A DNA stretch of 44,536 nt from an uncultured Oscillospiraceae bacterium (GTDB lineage Bacteria; Bacillota; Clostridia; Oscillospirales; Oscillospiraceae). Shown here one piece after another: positions 16,677-25,418 of the stretch (its first letter is position 1; every line of letters starts with the position of its first letter). The notes below the pieces were generated by a model. It was not told where the DNA came from. It saw nothing but the letters and a program-made list of their open reading frames with translations, and did not search any database. Made by a program: the position numbers and the translations under genes. Location of the stretch: NCBI GenBank assembly GCA_944385275.1, contig CALWWP010000008.1:1-44536 (forward strand), written 5' to 3'.

Positions 16677-16931
16677 ATGTCAAATCCTAAAAATTCTTTT
16701 TCTGATAATCCAAATTTAAAAAAACTATCAGGCAAACAACAAGAACTTGGAGAACTTGCAGCTTCTGCAGACGGTCAAAAAATACGTCAGCTCCTCGGTG
16801 ATGAACAAGTTATAAAATACGCCGTAGAAAACGGCGACACCTCTACCCTACAGGGAATTTTAAAAGATATCCTCCGCACGGATGAAGGCAAACGGTTAGC
16901 CGCTAAGCTAAATGACCTTTTAAACAAATAA
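16677..16931 (+). CDS. Uncharacterised small helical protein (cluster gene 1)
   Basis: 84 aa, no signal peptide or membrane segment, predicted mostly helical. A polar N-terminus (MSNPKNSFSDNPNLKK) leads into a leucine-rich half (GKQQELGELAASADGQKIRQLL, then ILKDILRTDEGKRLAAKLNDLL). I do not recognise a domain. AAAGGGGGG lies upstream of the ATG at a rather long nine-base distance. The stop is four bases before the next gene, so it is probably translated as part of one unit with 16936 and 17462. Similar short genes occur beside each other in gut Clostridia as far as I recall, but no function is known to me. Confidence 0.75.
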   Translation: MSNPKNSFSDNPNLKKLSGKQQELGELAASADGQKIRQLLGDEQVIKYAVENGDTSTLQGILKDILRTDEGKRLAAKLNDLLNK

Positions 16932-16935
16932 AGTT

Positions 16936-17460
16936 ATGGAAGAATTGGAAAGTAAACTCAATTCCATCTTGTCTTCACCAGAACGTATGGCTCAAATAAC
17001 CCAACTGGCGCAATCTCTAGCCGGAGAACAAGGTTCTGAAGAAAACCCAAAAATCAGCGAAGATTCCCTGCCTTCTTCGGATATTTTAAAAGCCATATCG
17101 TCTATCGGGAAGTCGTTGTCTGATAATAGTAATGATCAGTCCAACAGTAGCGAACCATTGCTTTCTCCGGATATCTTAAAAATCATATCATCTATTGGCA
17201 GATCTTTATCTGACAAAAAGTCAGAGCACGAACAGGATCAAGCAGGCAGCGATGAGCCTTTGATTTCTCCTCAGTTTATAAAAGCAATATCATCCATCGG
17301 AAAATCCTTATCCCGGAATTCGTCAAAAACTTCTGCAGTACTTACGGCACTTCGTCCCTACCTAGACCCTTCAAGACAGGAACGTTTAGCCAAAGCCGCA
17401 CGCATTGCACAACTTGCACGCATTGCCAAAACCATCCTTCCAGAGATAGGAGGTTTATAA
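16936..17460 (+). CDS. Uncharacterised repeat protein (cluster gene 2)
   Basis: 174 aa, soluble, strongly polar. Three near-identical 17-residue repeats, each reading roughly S-P/S-D/Q-I-L-K-x-I-S-S-I-G-K-S-L-S-D, at residues 47-63, 77-93 and 111-127, joined by Ser/Asp/Glu/Gln-rich linkers. Residues 135-165 form a basic amphipathic helix pair (ALRPYLDPSRQERLAKAARI). The N-terminal 30 residues (LESKLNSILSSPERMAQITQLAQSL) look like a further helix. Almost no Shine-Dalgarno of its own: the ATG is four bases after the previous stop, so translation is probably coupled. Unknown function; the repeats suggest a scaffold or multivalent binder. Confidence 0.75.
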   Translation: MEELESKLNSILSSPERMAQITQLAQSLAGEQGSEENPKISEDSLPSSDILKAISSIGKSLSDNSNDQSNSSEPLLSPDILKIISSIGRSLSDKKSEHEQDQAGSDEPLISPQFIKAISSIGKSLSRNSSKTSAVLTALRPYLDPSRQERLAKAARIAQLARIAKTILPEIGGL

Positions 17461-17461
17461 G

Positions 17462-17797
17462 ATGTTCAACCGCTACATCGGAAACAGCGGCAGAATGTAT
17501 AAAGTTGAAGATATGCAACAGCCGCGGTCCTCATTCGCATCATCTCAGGATCCGTATTCAAGGCATATAAGACCTGAAAGGCCTCCCGCCCATACGAGGC
17601 AATCGGGAGGCCTTTTCTCCCTTTCTGGACTTGCCGACCAGCTTCGTCAAAGCTTTGGTCAGCTTTTGCCGCAGGGAATGGAACTTGGAGATATCCTTTT
17701 AATAGTCATTTTGTTCCTGTTGTACTTAGAAAGCAAGGACGAAGAACTGCTCATTACTTTAGCCGCGTTTATTGTCCTTGATTTAAATCTGCTGTAA
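17462..17797 (+). CDS. Uncharacterised C-tail membrane protein (cluster gene 3)
   Basis: 111 aa. A soluble, Arg/Pro/Ser-rich N-terminal half (residues 1-50) is followed by an amphipathic stretch (LADQLRQSFGQLLPQ) and two short hydrophobic segments (about 77-89 and 96-110) separated by the acidic ESKDEE, so probably a C-terminal membrane hairpin. The ATG is one base after the preceding stop; AGGAGG lies inside the end of gene 2. The coding sequence contains a terminator-like hairpin at 17577-17616. Its end overlaps the convergent gene at 17769 by 29 nt. No known domain. It may bring the two soluble cluster proteins to the membrane. Confidence 0.75.
   Translation: MFNRYIGNSGRMYKVEDMQQPRSSFASSQDPYSRHIRPERPPAHTRQSGGLFSLSGLADQLRQSFGQLLPQGMELGDILLIVILFLLYLESKDEELLITLAAFIVLDLNLL
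17577..17616 (+). terminator. Intragenic terminator-like hairpin in cluster gene 3
   Basis: AAAGGCCTCCCG (17577-17588) pairs perfectly with CGGGAGGCCTTT (17604-17615), 15-nt loop, followed by T-CTCCCTTTC. It lies inside codons 39-52 of the gene, so it may be an attenuator, or coincidence within Pro/Gly-rich coding sequence. Confidence 0.5.
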
Positions 17798-18554
17798 TGG
17801 CATTTGTCCCATCTGGGAGGTCAAAAACACTGTCTTCCGGCACTGAAAGCTGGACATTACCTGCTTTCATTCGATATATCAAACTTGTTCCATCCCATTT
17901 TTCCATGCCTTCCAGCAGGCCGCTTTCAATCAATACATAATAGCTCTCCGTATATTCCCCCTGCTGCGTCTTAGCAAAAATACAGTATTTCCCATTGTAT
18001 TCTTCATATCCGGCCTCTTGGATATCTGAAACAGATTTTTCCAAGAGGTCTTCATATGTAGCTATCATCTGATACGCATCTGATATATTTTTTAATCCCG
18101 CGTCTGCAACGGCTGCGCTGTAATACTGCCGGTCTCCTTCATACCAAATATATATACGCTCGTCTGTAACAATTACATGCTGTGCCGAACCACCGGCCGA
18201 AGACGTGCGTATTATTTTGCTGCCTTCTGGCCTGACCCAACACTGCAGCTGATAAACTACGCTTCCTCCGCTCCAGTAGCTTTCAACGATAATCTCCCTT
18301 GAATAGCTCTTTGGCCTCTGCAGAGACGCTATAACTACTTGTACCGTGTTGGTATTTACATCAGCACTCAACGCCATATTGACTTCACTTCCTACTGACG
18401 GGCTTTCACTAGGCGTATATAAATTGTCCGTATCCGGAAGAATGACAGGCGCTGTGATCTGAGAGCTCTGCATATAGTAAAACAACACAAAAACGATCCC
18501 CAGTACAAGCGCAGAACCTATCAATGTCCAAATAGTTACCTTCTTCTGATCCAT
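17769..18554 (-). CDS. Membrane-anchored extracytoplasmic protein of unknown function
   Basis: 261 aa. One N-terminal membrane segment (VTIWTLIGSALVLGIVFVLFYYM, about residues 6-28), then a Ser/Pro/Thr linker and a beta-rich domain (ESYWSGGSVVYQLQCWVRPEGSKIIRT and YIWYEGDRQYYS) resembling LolA-like or sporulation-type lipid/ligand carrier folds, though I cannot confirm that. The ATG at 18554 is one base after the wecB stop, so it is coupled to wecB; an upstream ATG at 18593 lies inside wecB and is not needed. Last gene of the aminotransferase-trpS-tagO-wecB unit. The position suggests a cell-envelope role. Confidence 0.75.
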   Translation of the reverse strand: MDQKKVTIWTLIGSALVLGIVFVLFYYMQSSQITAPVILPDTDNLYTPSESPSVGSEVNMALSADVNTNTVQVVIASLQRPKSYSREIIVESYWSGGSVVYQLQCWVRPEGSKIIRTSSAGGSAQHVIVTDERIYIWYEGDRQYYSAAVADAGLKNISDAYQMIATYEDLLEKSVSDIQEAGYEEYNGKYCIFAKTQQGEYTESYYVLIESGLLEGMEKWDGTSLIYRMKAGNVQLSVPEDSVFDLPDGTNAITADLNQGQ

Positions 18555-18555
18555 A

Positions 18556-19710
18556 TCATTTTTTCTCCGGCTCAAAGTCCCTTGGAGGTGCATCTTTCAA
18601 ACCGAAATCCCATGCTATCGCATCTGCTATACGACAGCACGCCGAGCCGTCTCCATACGGATTTACTGCCTTTGCCATCCGCTCATAGCTGTCCAAATCA
18701 TGCAGCAGCTCTTGCGCCGAGTCAAATATTGCCTTTTCATCTACTCCAACAAGTCTGACAGTCCCAGCCTCTACAGCTTCGGGCCTTTCTGTCTCACGCC
18801 GCATTACTAGGACAGGCTTCCCAAGCGCCGGTGCTTCCTCTTGGATACCGCCCGAATCTGTCATCACCATGTAGCATCGGGACATAAGCGTGTGCATCTG
18901 TTCAGCATCAAGCGGAGGTATAAGCTTAATACGACTGATTCCGCCTAAAATACGCTGTGCCGTCTCATGTACGACCGGACTTAAGTGGACTGGATAAACT
19001 ATTTGTATGTCTTCATTTGTTTCTGCTAATCTTTTCAATGCAGAAAATATCTGTTCCATAGGTTTTCCGTAGTTTTCTCTTCTGTGACAGGTAACCACTA
19101 CAACTTTTTCCCTCTCAAAATCTACATCTTTAATCAATGAGAGGTCTACTTTATCAGATACAGTATATTTCATCGCGTCGATTACGGTATTGCCTGTAAT
19201 ATACACACCATTTTTAATGTTTTCACGCAATAGATTGTTCCTATTATTTTCGGTAGGGCAAAAATGCAAATCTGCAATCGATCCGACAAGTCTCCGGTTC
19301 ATTTCTTCCGGAAAAGGAGAGTACTTATCATAAGTTCTCAGTCCTGCTTCCACATGTCCAACTTTAATTTTTGCATAATATGCCGCAAGCGCTGCTGAGA
19401 ATGTCGTCGATGTATCCCCGTGGACAAGCACTATATCCGGTTTTGCTTTCTCAAAGACGTCTTCTAGGCCAAGCAGTACTTTTGATGTAATCGTACTAAG
19501 TGTTTGGCGTGGCTGCATAATATTTAAATCGTAATCGGCACTGATTTTAAAAATATCCAAAACTGAGTCGAGCATTTCCCTATGCTGGGCTGTGACACAG
19601 AGCAAACTCTCAAACTCTGGCCTGCGCTTCAATTCCAAAACCAGAGGCGCCATTTTTATAGCTTCTGGTCTAGTGCCGAATACGCTCATCACCTTAATTT
19701 TTCTTGTCAT
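18556..19710 (-). CDS. wecB: UDP-N-acetylglucosamine 2-epimerase (non-hydrolysing)
   Basis: 384 aa. Interconverts UDP-GlcNAc and UDP-ManNAc, supplying ManNAc for teichoic acid or related wall polymers. Signature VMSVFGTRPEAIKMAPLV at the start, then VHGDTSTTFSAALAAYYAKIKVGHVEAGLRT and DSGGIQEEAPALGKPVLVMR. The chosen ATG (19710) has AGAGG upstream and overlaps the tagO end by 17 nt; the frame is open further, to 19776, but that would lie deep within tagO. Called mnaA in Bacillus. Pairs with TagO directly upstream. Confidence 0.93.
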   Translation of the reverse strand: MTRKIKVMSVFGTRPEAIKMAPLVLELKRRPEFESLLCVTAQHREMLDSVLDIFKISADYDLNIMQPRQTLSTITSKVLLGLEDVFEKAKPDIVLVHGDTSTTFSAALAAYYAKIKVGHVEAGLRTYDKYSPFPEEMNRRLVGSIADLHFCPTENNRNNLLRENIKNGVYITGNTVIDAMKYTVSDKVDLSLIKDVDFEREKVVVVTCHRRENYGKPMEQIFSALKRLAETNEDIQIVYPVHLSPVVHETAQRILGGISRIKLIPPLDAEQMHTLMSRCYMVMTDSGGIQEEAPALGKPVLVMRRETERPEAVEAGTVRLVGVDEKAIFDSAQELLHDLDSYERMAKAVNPYGDGSACCRIADAIAWDFGLKDAPPRDFEPEKK

Positions 19711-20797
19711 CTCTTTTTTCCTCTTCCATTTTATGAGCTCCTTTGCTGTGCGGATGCATACGCATCTCTTTTGCAATGAATGCCCATATACCTACAGCCA
19801 CCCCAAAAGTACATACCAATATCAATGCTTTAGCTTCTCCGCTGGTAGTCAAAATAACTGCTGCCAACCCCAAAACAGCACTAATGCAGTACAGAATAGC
19901 AACAGCCTGCTTTTGACTGAATCCCATGTCTATCAGCCTATGGTGCACATGTCCCCTATCCGGATGCATCGGATTCTGTCCGTGCAGGATACGGCGGCAG
20001 AAAGCAAATGCCGTGTCGAACAAAGGAAGTCCTAGTATCAGGAATGGAACAGCAAAAGAAATAATAGCGTACATTTTGAACAAACCAAGTATTGATACTG
20101 TTGCCAAAATATATCCCATAAGCAGGGCACCGGTATCCCCCGCAAATATCTGCGCCGGATTAAAGTTATATGGGATAAATCCTATGCATGCTCCTACAAG
20201 TGCAGCCAAAATAATAGCAATATTGCCTTCTAACACCAGAAGCGCTACTACCAGCATAGTGATAGAGCTTATCGTTGAAACACCTACAGCAAGGCCGTCT
20301 AGCCCGTCGATCAGATTGACGGAATTTGTTATTGCAACTATCCATAACACTGTCAGAGGCACGGCAAGCGCACCAAGATTGAGATAATAACTGTCCGACA
20401 GCAAATTTGGATTAGAGACGATCTGTACTACAACACCGTGTGCAACTGCAATGAGAGCAGCTGCTATCTGACACACAAACTTTATCCAAGCCCGCAGTGA
20501 AATGATATCATCGATCACTCCCACAATTACGATAACAACACTTCCCAGCAGTATTCCTTGTATCTGGCGGTCAACTTTAGCAAACAGCACTACGCTTAAA
20601 AGAAATCCCAAAAAAATCGCAAGACCGCCAAGACGCGGTATTGGATGATCATGCACTCTTCTCTCGCCGTCTGGAACGTCGATCGCCCCAACTTTTTGTG
20701 CAAAGCTCTTTACAAGCGGAGTTACTGCAAAACTGATCCCAAGTGCCACAACCAGCGCCATAAGCACCTGTATAATAAGTTCAACGTCTATATTCAT
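19694..20797 (-). CDS. tagO: Undecaprenyl-phosphate GlcNAc-1-phosphate transferase (MraY/WecA superfamily)
   Basis: 367 aa, about eleven membrane helices. Transfers GlcNAc-1-P to undecaprenyl phosphate, the first step of wall teichoic acid and similar polymers. Seen: RRVHDHPIPRLGGLAIFLGF, NLIDGLDGLAVGVS (catalytic Asp), AGDTGALLMGYI, and HPDRGHVHHRLIDMGFSQKQAV (the HxHH-type motif of the GlcNAc branch, distinguishing it from MraY). The C-terminus is a charged cytoplasmic tail that overlaps the wecB start. Five bases downstream of trpS. Substrate assignment rests on the family and the adjacent wecB. Confidence 0.92.
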   Translation of the reverse strand: MNIDVELIIQVLMALVVALGISFAVTPLVKSFAQKVGAIDVPDGERRVHDHPIPRLGGLAIFLGFLLSVVLFAKVDRQIQGILLGSVVIVIVGVIDDIISLRAWIKFVCQIAAALIAVAHGVVVQIVSNPNLLSDSYYLNLGALAVPLTVLWIVAITNSVNLIDGLDGLAVGVSTISSITMLVVALLVLEGNIAIILAALVGACIGFIPYNFNPAQIFAGDTGALLMGYILATVSILGLFKMYAIISFAVPFLILGLPLFDTAFAFCRRILHGQNPMHPDRGHVHHRLIDMGFSQKQAVAILYCISAVLGLAAVILTTSGEAKALILVCTFGVAVGIWAFIAKEMRMHPHSKGAHKMEEEKRDDKKN

Positions 20798-20802
20798 GAG
20801 GT

Positions 20803-21801
20803 CTACCTTTCTACAAAGCCTACTTTCTTATAGACCTTACGCAATGTACGCGCGGCTGCTTTTGCAGCAGTCTCCGCTCCATCGCGGTAAATTTGAACAA
20901 GATAATCTTTATTCTTCAAAAGGTCCTCTGCTTTTTCACGAATCGGCCTAAGCAATTCAACGACAGACTCACCTACAGCCGTTTTAAAATCACCGTATCC
21001 CTTGCCATCAAATTCAGCTTCTATCTCTGCAAAATTTTTCCCTGAAGCTGCGGAATATATAGCCATCAAATTAGATACGCCTTTTTTGTTCTCCGGATCA
21101 TACCGCACACAGGAATCGCTGTCCGTTACTGCTCTCTTAAAGCGGCGCATAATGTCTTCAGGGCTATCCATAAGACAAATGCATCCCATGCCTCCCTGTT
21201 CGGATTTTGACATCTTGCTATCCGGATCTGATAAGCTCATAATACGCGCCCCAACTTTAGGGATAAACGGTTCCGGCATCGTAAATACTTCTCCGTATAC
21301 AGAATTAAAACGATGAGCTATATCTCGAGTAATCTCCACATGCTGCTTTTGATCTTCTCCTACGGGAACAAGATCAGCCTGATACAGCAAAATATCTGCT
21401 GCCATCAACACAGGATAGGTAAACAGTCCTGCATTGATATTATCGGCATTCTTTGCAGACTTATCCTTAAACTGTGTCATTCTCGACAGCTCCCCGAACA
21501 TCGTATAGCAGCTCAGCACCCACGACAGCTCTGCATGAGCCGGGACATGGCTCTGAATAAATATCGTGTTTTTTGCAGGGTCAAGTCCGCAGGCAATGTA
21601 CTGTGCTAGCTGCTCCAGAGTTCTGCGGCGGAGTTGAGCTGCATCTTGCCTTACGGTGATCGCATGCATATCCACTATACAGTAATAGCAGTTATATTCG
21701 TCGGACAAATCCACCCAGTTCTTGAGCGCTCCCAAATACGAACCCAGTGTTAAATTTCCGCTCGGCTTTATGCCGCTGAATATGATCTTTTTCTCTTCCA
21801 T
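20803..21801 (-). CDS. trpS: Tryptophanyl-tRNA synthetase
   Basis: 332 aa, class I aminoacyl-tRNA synthetase. The HIGH-equivalent is in GIKPSGNLTLGSYLGAL (residues 10-26), the KMSKS loop is at residues 196-200, and GEDQKQHVEITRDIA is the Trp-pocket helix. It lies in the middle of a minus-strand run (15 nt after the aminotransferase, 5 nt before tagO), so it has no T-box leader of its own, unlike many Firmicutes trpS genes. Confidence 0.96.
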   Translation of the reverse strand: MEEKKIIFSGIKPSGNLTLGSYLGALKNWVDLSDEYNCYYCIVDMHAITVRQDAAQLRRRTLEQLAQYIACGLDPAKNTIFIQSHVPAHAELSWVLSCYTMFGELSRMTQFKDKSAKNADNINAGLFTYPVLMAADILLYQADLVPVGEDQKQHVEITRDIAHRFNSVYGEVFTMPEPFIPKVGARIMSLSDPDSKMSKSEQGGMGCICLMDSPEDIMRRFKRAVTDSDSCVRYDPENKKGVSNLMAIYSAASGKNFAEIEAEFDGKGYGDFKTAVGESVVELLRPIREKAEDLLKNKDYLVQIYRDGAETAAKAAARTLRKVYKKVGFVER

Positions 21802-21816
21802 GTCAATATCTCCAAT

Positions 21817-23010
21817 TTACAGATTTTTAGCTTTCAAATACTCATCTATAGCTTCGCCTAAAAGAGCGATGCCCTTTTCAATCTGCTCCATTGACGGGAC
21901 TGAAAAATTCAGTCTGAACGCATTACAATCTTTTTCAGCCACCGTAAATGCCATTCCCGGAACTATGCTTACTTTCTTATCTTTAGTATATTCGCACAGT
22001 TCAACTCCCGAGCATCCCTCCGGCAATGTGCACCAAATAAACAGTCCTCCATTAGGCCGCGTAAAAGAGACCCTCTTATCAAAATATTTTTCCATGCACT
22101 CGATCATTTTATCTTTTTTTGCGCGGTATACATCTCTGCACTCTTCTATGTGCTTATCCAAATCATATCTCTCCAAATAGCGTGAAACAGCCATCATGAA
22201 GAACAAATTTGTATGTACGTCCTCGCCCTGCTTTGCAACTACCATTTTGGACACCAGTTCCTGAGGCCCTATAACAAATCCAACACGTATACCGGGCGAA
22301 ATGATCTTGGAGAAAGACCCCGCAAACAAAACATGTCCTGTTTTATCTAATGTTTTTATCGGCGGAACCACTTCTCCGCTGTAGGTAAGTTCAAAATACG
22401 GACTGTCTTCCAAAATCAGCACATCGTATTTAACTGCTAATTCATACATTCTGCGGCGGCGCTCCATGCTCAGCGTAACTCCCATCGGATTCTGGAAAGT
22501 AGGAATGGTGTAAATGACCTTTACGTTCTTTTCCGTTTTCAGAACTTCTTCCAGCTTATCTATGTCCATCCCCTCATCGTCCATGGGAACTCCAACAAGA
22601 CGCGCATTATATGAACGGAACGTATTCAGCGCTCCTATAAAGCTCGGATCTTCACAAACAACTACGTCCCCATCATTTACCACACACTTTGCTGCAAGGT
22701 CGATGCCCTGCTGGCCTCCGCTGACTATGATAAGCTCGTTTCCCTCCATGGAAATGTTGTATTTTTTCTCCATGCGCTCTTTCATCTGATTTCTCAGAGG
22801 ATCATATCCTTCTGTAACAGAATACTGCAAAGCCATAGCCGCATCTTTTTCAAACAGTTCCTCTGCTATTTTAGCAAGCTCCTTTGACGGGAACAGGTCA
22901 GCCGAAGGATTCCCGGCTGAAAACGCTATGATATCTGTCCCTATACTGGTTTTCAATATCTCGCGTATTGCAGATGGCTTTAAATTTGACATTCTATCAG
23001 AAATTTTCAT
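21817..23010 (-). CDS. PLP-dependent aminotransferase, class I/II (MocR/LysN/aminoadipate-type)
   Basis: 397 aa, complete. Fold-type I aminotransferase of the branch that lacks a fused GntR domain: MSNLKPSAIREILK at the start, SAGNPSADLFP, LQYSVTEGYDPLR, the PLP-ring stacking region VSGGQQGIDL, TIPTFQNPMGVT, and the Schiff-base lysine K235 in GSFSKIISPGIRVGF. Members act on 2-aminoadipate, aromatic or branched amino acids; the substrate cannot be told. GGAGGG lies upstream of the ATG. Probable first gene of the unit that continues with trpS. A weak promoter (TAAAAT preceded by TGA, about 23057-23062 on the minus strand) may serve it. Confidence 0.88.
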   Translation of the reverse strand: MKISDRMSNLKPSAIREILKTSIGTDIIAFSAGNPSADLFPSKELAKIAEELFEKDAAMALQYSVTEGYDPLRNQMKERMEKKYNISMEGNELIIVSGGQQGIDLAAKCVVNDGDVVVCEDPSFIGALNTFRSYNARLVGVPMDDEGMDIDKLEEVLKTEKNVKVIYTIPTFQNPMGVTLSMERRRRMYELAVKYDVLILEDSPYFELTYSGEVVPPIKTLDKTGHVLFAGSFSKIISPGIRVGFVIGPQELVSKMVVAKQGEDVHTNLFFMMAVSRYLERYDLDKHIEECRDVYRAKKDKMIECMEKYFDKRVSFTRPNGGLFIWCTLPEGCSGVELCEYTKDKKVSIVPGMAFTVAEKDCNAFRLNFSVPSMEQIEKGIALLGEAIDEYLKAKNL

Positions 23011-23217
23011 GGCAAACCCTCCATGCCTAACGGCAAATAAACATAATTATTGATATTTTATCACATTATTTTTAATTTGAAAATAGCAGAAATAGTTAAA
23101 CGCCACTTTTATTTTGACTTAAAAATTCTGTACTTTGCGAAACTAATATGATATACTGGTCATACTGTTGTGACTGTATTTTTCACTAAAGATTTTCTTG
23201 AAAGGAATGATGGTTTC

Positions 23218-24708
23218 ATGCCTTTGGATCTAAATTGGTTTAACCAAATGGAACAGAATATACCGCGCTGTGAAGTGCGTACCAGATTTGCGCCCAGTCC
23301 CACGGGGTACATGCACATCGGAAATCTTCGCACCGCTTTATATACTTACTTGATAGCCAGAAGCTATGGCGGGAAGTTTATCCTCCGAATAGAGGATACA
23401 GATCAGGGACGCTATATCGAAGGGGCTACAGATGCAATTTACAATACGCTTAAAAAATGCGGTCTTCGCCATGACGAGGGGCCAGATATCGGCGGTCCTG
23501 TAGGGCCGTATATACAGACCCAGCGCCGTGATATCTACACGAAATATGCCGAACTCCTAATTCAAAAAGGCGGAGCATACCGCTGCTTTTGCAGCAAAGA
23601 AGATCTCGAGGAGCATTCTGCTGACAGTTCAGCTTCCGTAAAGAAATACGATGGACGCTGTTCCCTGCTTTCTGAAGCTGAGATTCAAGAAAAACTCGCC
23701 GCAGGGCTGCCGTATGTTATACGGCAAAAGATCCCACGTGAAGGTCACACAACTTTTTCCGATGTTGTATTCGGAGATATCACCGTTGAAAATGATTCTC
23801 TCGATGACAATGTTCTCATAAAATCAGACGGCCTTCCAACCTATAATTTTGCGAATGTCATAGACGACCATCTCATGGGTATAACTCATGTGGTACGCGG
23901 CTCTGAATATCTGAGCTCTACACCGAAATATAATCTGCTGTACAAGGCCTTTGGGTGGGAAATACCCACCTATATCCACTGTCCTCCCGTAATGCGTGAC
24001 GCCCACAACAAAATGTCTAAACGGCATGGAGATCCTTCATACGAAGATTTGATTTCACTTGGCTATCTTTCCGAGGCCGTTGTTAACTATGTCGCCCTGC
24101 TCGGATGGAGCCCCGGAGGAGAACAGGAGATATTCTCTCTTGATGAGCTGATAAAGGTTTTTAATATAAAAAATATTTCAAAATCTCCTGCTATTTTTGA
24201 CGTTGTAAAGCTGAATTATTTTAATTCCAAGTATATAGCCGCTCTTTCTCCGGATGAATTTCACGAGCTCGCTCTTCCGTATATTCGGAATGCAATAGGG
24301 GATAATGACATGGACACTCAGGTCATCGCTTCCCTTTTACAGAACCGCACGGAAAAGCTCTCTGACATACCATCTATGATCGATTTCCTTTCGGTGCTTC
24401 CAAACTACGAACTAGATTTATTTACAAACAAAAAATCAAAAACAAATCCCGAAATAGCGCTTGAAATGCTCTCTGAAGCTCTGCCGGTCTTGAGAAATGC
24501 ATCAGACTGGACTGCCGACACTATACACGACCTTCTTTTTGGTCTGGTCGAACGCTTGGAGATAAAAAATTCCAAATTACTCTGGCCTGTCCGCATTGCC
24601 GTTTCCGGCAAATCCGTTACGCCAGGCGGTGCCATTGAAATATGCTATCTTTTGGGAAAGAAAGAAACTTTAAGGCGCATACAGCTTGCTATCGACCGCC
24701 TTTCATAA
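23218..24708 (+). CDS. gltX: Glutamyl-tRNA synthetase
   Basis: 496 aa from the ATG at 23218; a GTG-initiated frame at 23170 would add 16 residues but lies close to the extended -10 (TGATATACT, about 23149-23157), and AAAGGA precedes the ATG by 11 nt. Class I motifs: RFAPSPTGYMHIGNLRTAL (HIGH) and HNKMSKRHGD (KMSKR). The core zinc-type region has CFCSKEDLE. Whether it is discriminating or also makes Glu-tRNA(Gln) cannot be told. It is followed by a lipoprotein gene after nine bases. Confidence 0.95.
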   Translation: MPLDLNWFNQMEQNIPRCEVRTRFAPSPTGYMHIGNLRTALYTYLIARSYGGKFILRIEDTDQGRYIEGATDAIYNTLKKCGLRHDEGPDIGGPVGPYIQTQRRDIYTKYAELLIQKGGAYRCFCSKEDLEEHSADSSASVKKYDGRCSLLSEAEIQEKLAAGLPYVIRQKIPREGHTTFSDVVFGDITVENDSLDDNVLIKSDGLPTYNFANVIDDHLMGITHVVRGSEYLSSTPKYNLLYKAFGWEIPTYIHCPPVMRDAHNKMSKRHGDPSYEDLISLGYLSEAVVNYVALLGWSPGGEQEIFSLDELIKVFNIKNISKSPAIFDVVKLNYFNSKYIAALSPDEFHELALPYIRNAIGDNDMDTQVIASLLQNRTEKLSDIPSMIDFLSVLPNYELDLFTNKKSKTNPEIALEMLSEALPVLRNASDWTADTIHDLLFGLVERLEIKNSKLLWPVRIAVSGKSVTPGGAIEICYLLGKKETLRRIQLAIDRLS

Positions 24709-24717
24709 AGGAGAACT

Positions 24718-25395
24718 ATGAAAAAATTTGTAATTGTCCTGTTGATCATCGCACTGCTTTTGCCAGGGTGTTCAAGAAGCACTGCACCCGATCCGTCTTC
24801 GAATATATCTGAAGGCCCTGAAAGCTCAGCATCCCAAAGCTCTAGACCATCTGCGAGTCCAAGTCCCGCAGTCTCCCCTTCTCCGTCTCCTTCTGAAGAA
24901 ATAGAATATATACAGGGAAGACCTGTTACCTCCCAGCTTGATGTAGACGGAGAGCTGCGAGAAGCGCAGCTTATCTACTGTGATATAGGCAACTCGGGAG
25001 TACCAATAGAAATCACGATGTATGCCGATTTGAATTTATATGATTTTTCTTTAGACGACAACGGAACTGCCAGCTTTATCCCCAAGTCAGGGCGCGATGG
25101 TTTGACATTTTTGTTTATAGGTTTTGCCTTTGATAGAGATGCGGCATCCCTTGCCCCTTCATTTATGGACAGCTATATCGATTTTAAAGACATAGAATTC
25201 GATGGCAGCACATCCGTAGGCGATACTGGATTAAGCGGGCAGTACATAACCGCATCAAACAGCACCTCTGTATGTCATGCTTATCTCATAGATGTAGACA
25301 ACTATGGCGTTGTAACTATCGTGTACAGTTCTATAAGAGAAAACAACGATGATTTGGTATTCGAAGCAATGATCGACAGCTTTGAGTTTTGCTGA
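24718..25395 (+). CDS. Predicted lipoprotein of unknown function
   Basis: 225 aa. Type II signal peptide: KK, a hydrophobic run, and lipobox LLPGC with C18 as lipid site. A low-complexity Ser/Pro/Glu linker (about residues 22-60, with repeated SPSPSP) precedes a beta-rich domain of about 160 residues (IEITMYADLNLYDFSLDDNG, FLFIGFAFDRDA) that I do not recognise. AAAGGAG before the ATG. Nine bases after gltX, so probably co-transcribed, and separated from ypeB by a terminator-like hairpin. Confidence 0.85.
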   Translation: MKKFVIVLLIIALLLPGCSRSTAPDPSSNISEGPESSASQSSRPSASPSPAVSPSPSPSEEIEYIQGRPVTSQLDVDGELREAQLIYCDIGNSGVPIEITMYADLNLYDFSLDDNGTASFIPKSGRDGLTFLFIGFAFDRDAASLAPSFMDSYIDFKDIEFDGSTSVGDTGLSGQYITASNSTSVCHAYLIDVDNYGVVTIVYSSIRENNDDLVFEAMIDSFEFC

Positions 25396-25418
25396 TAAAA
25401 TTCGCCAGACATATCATG

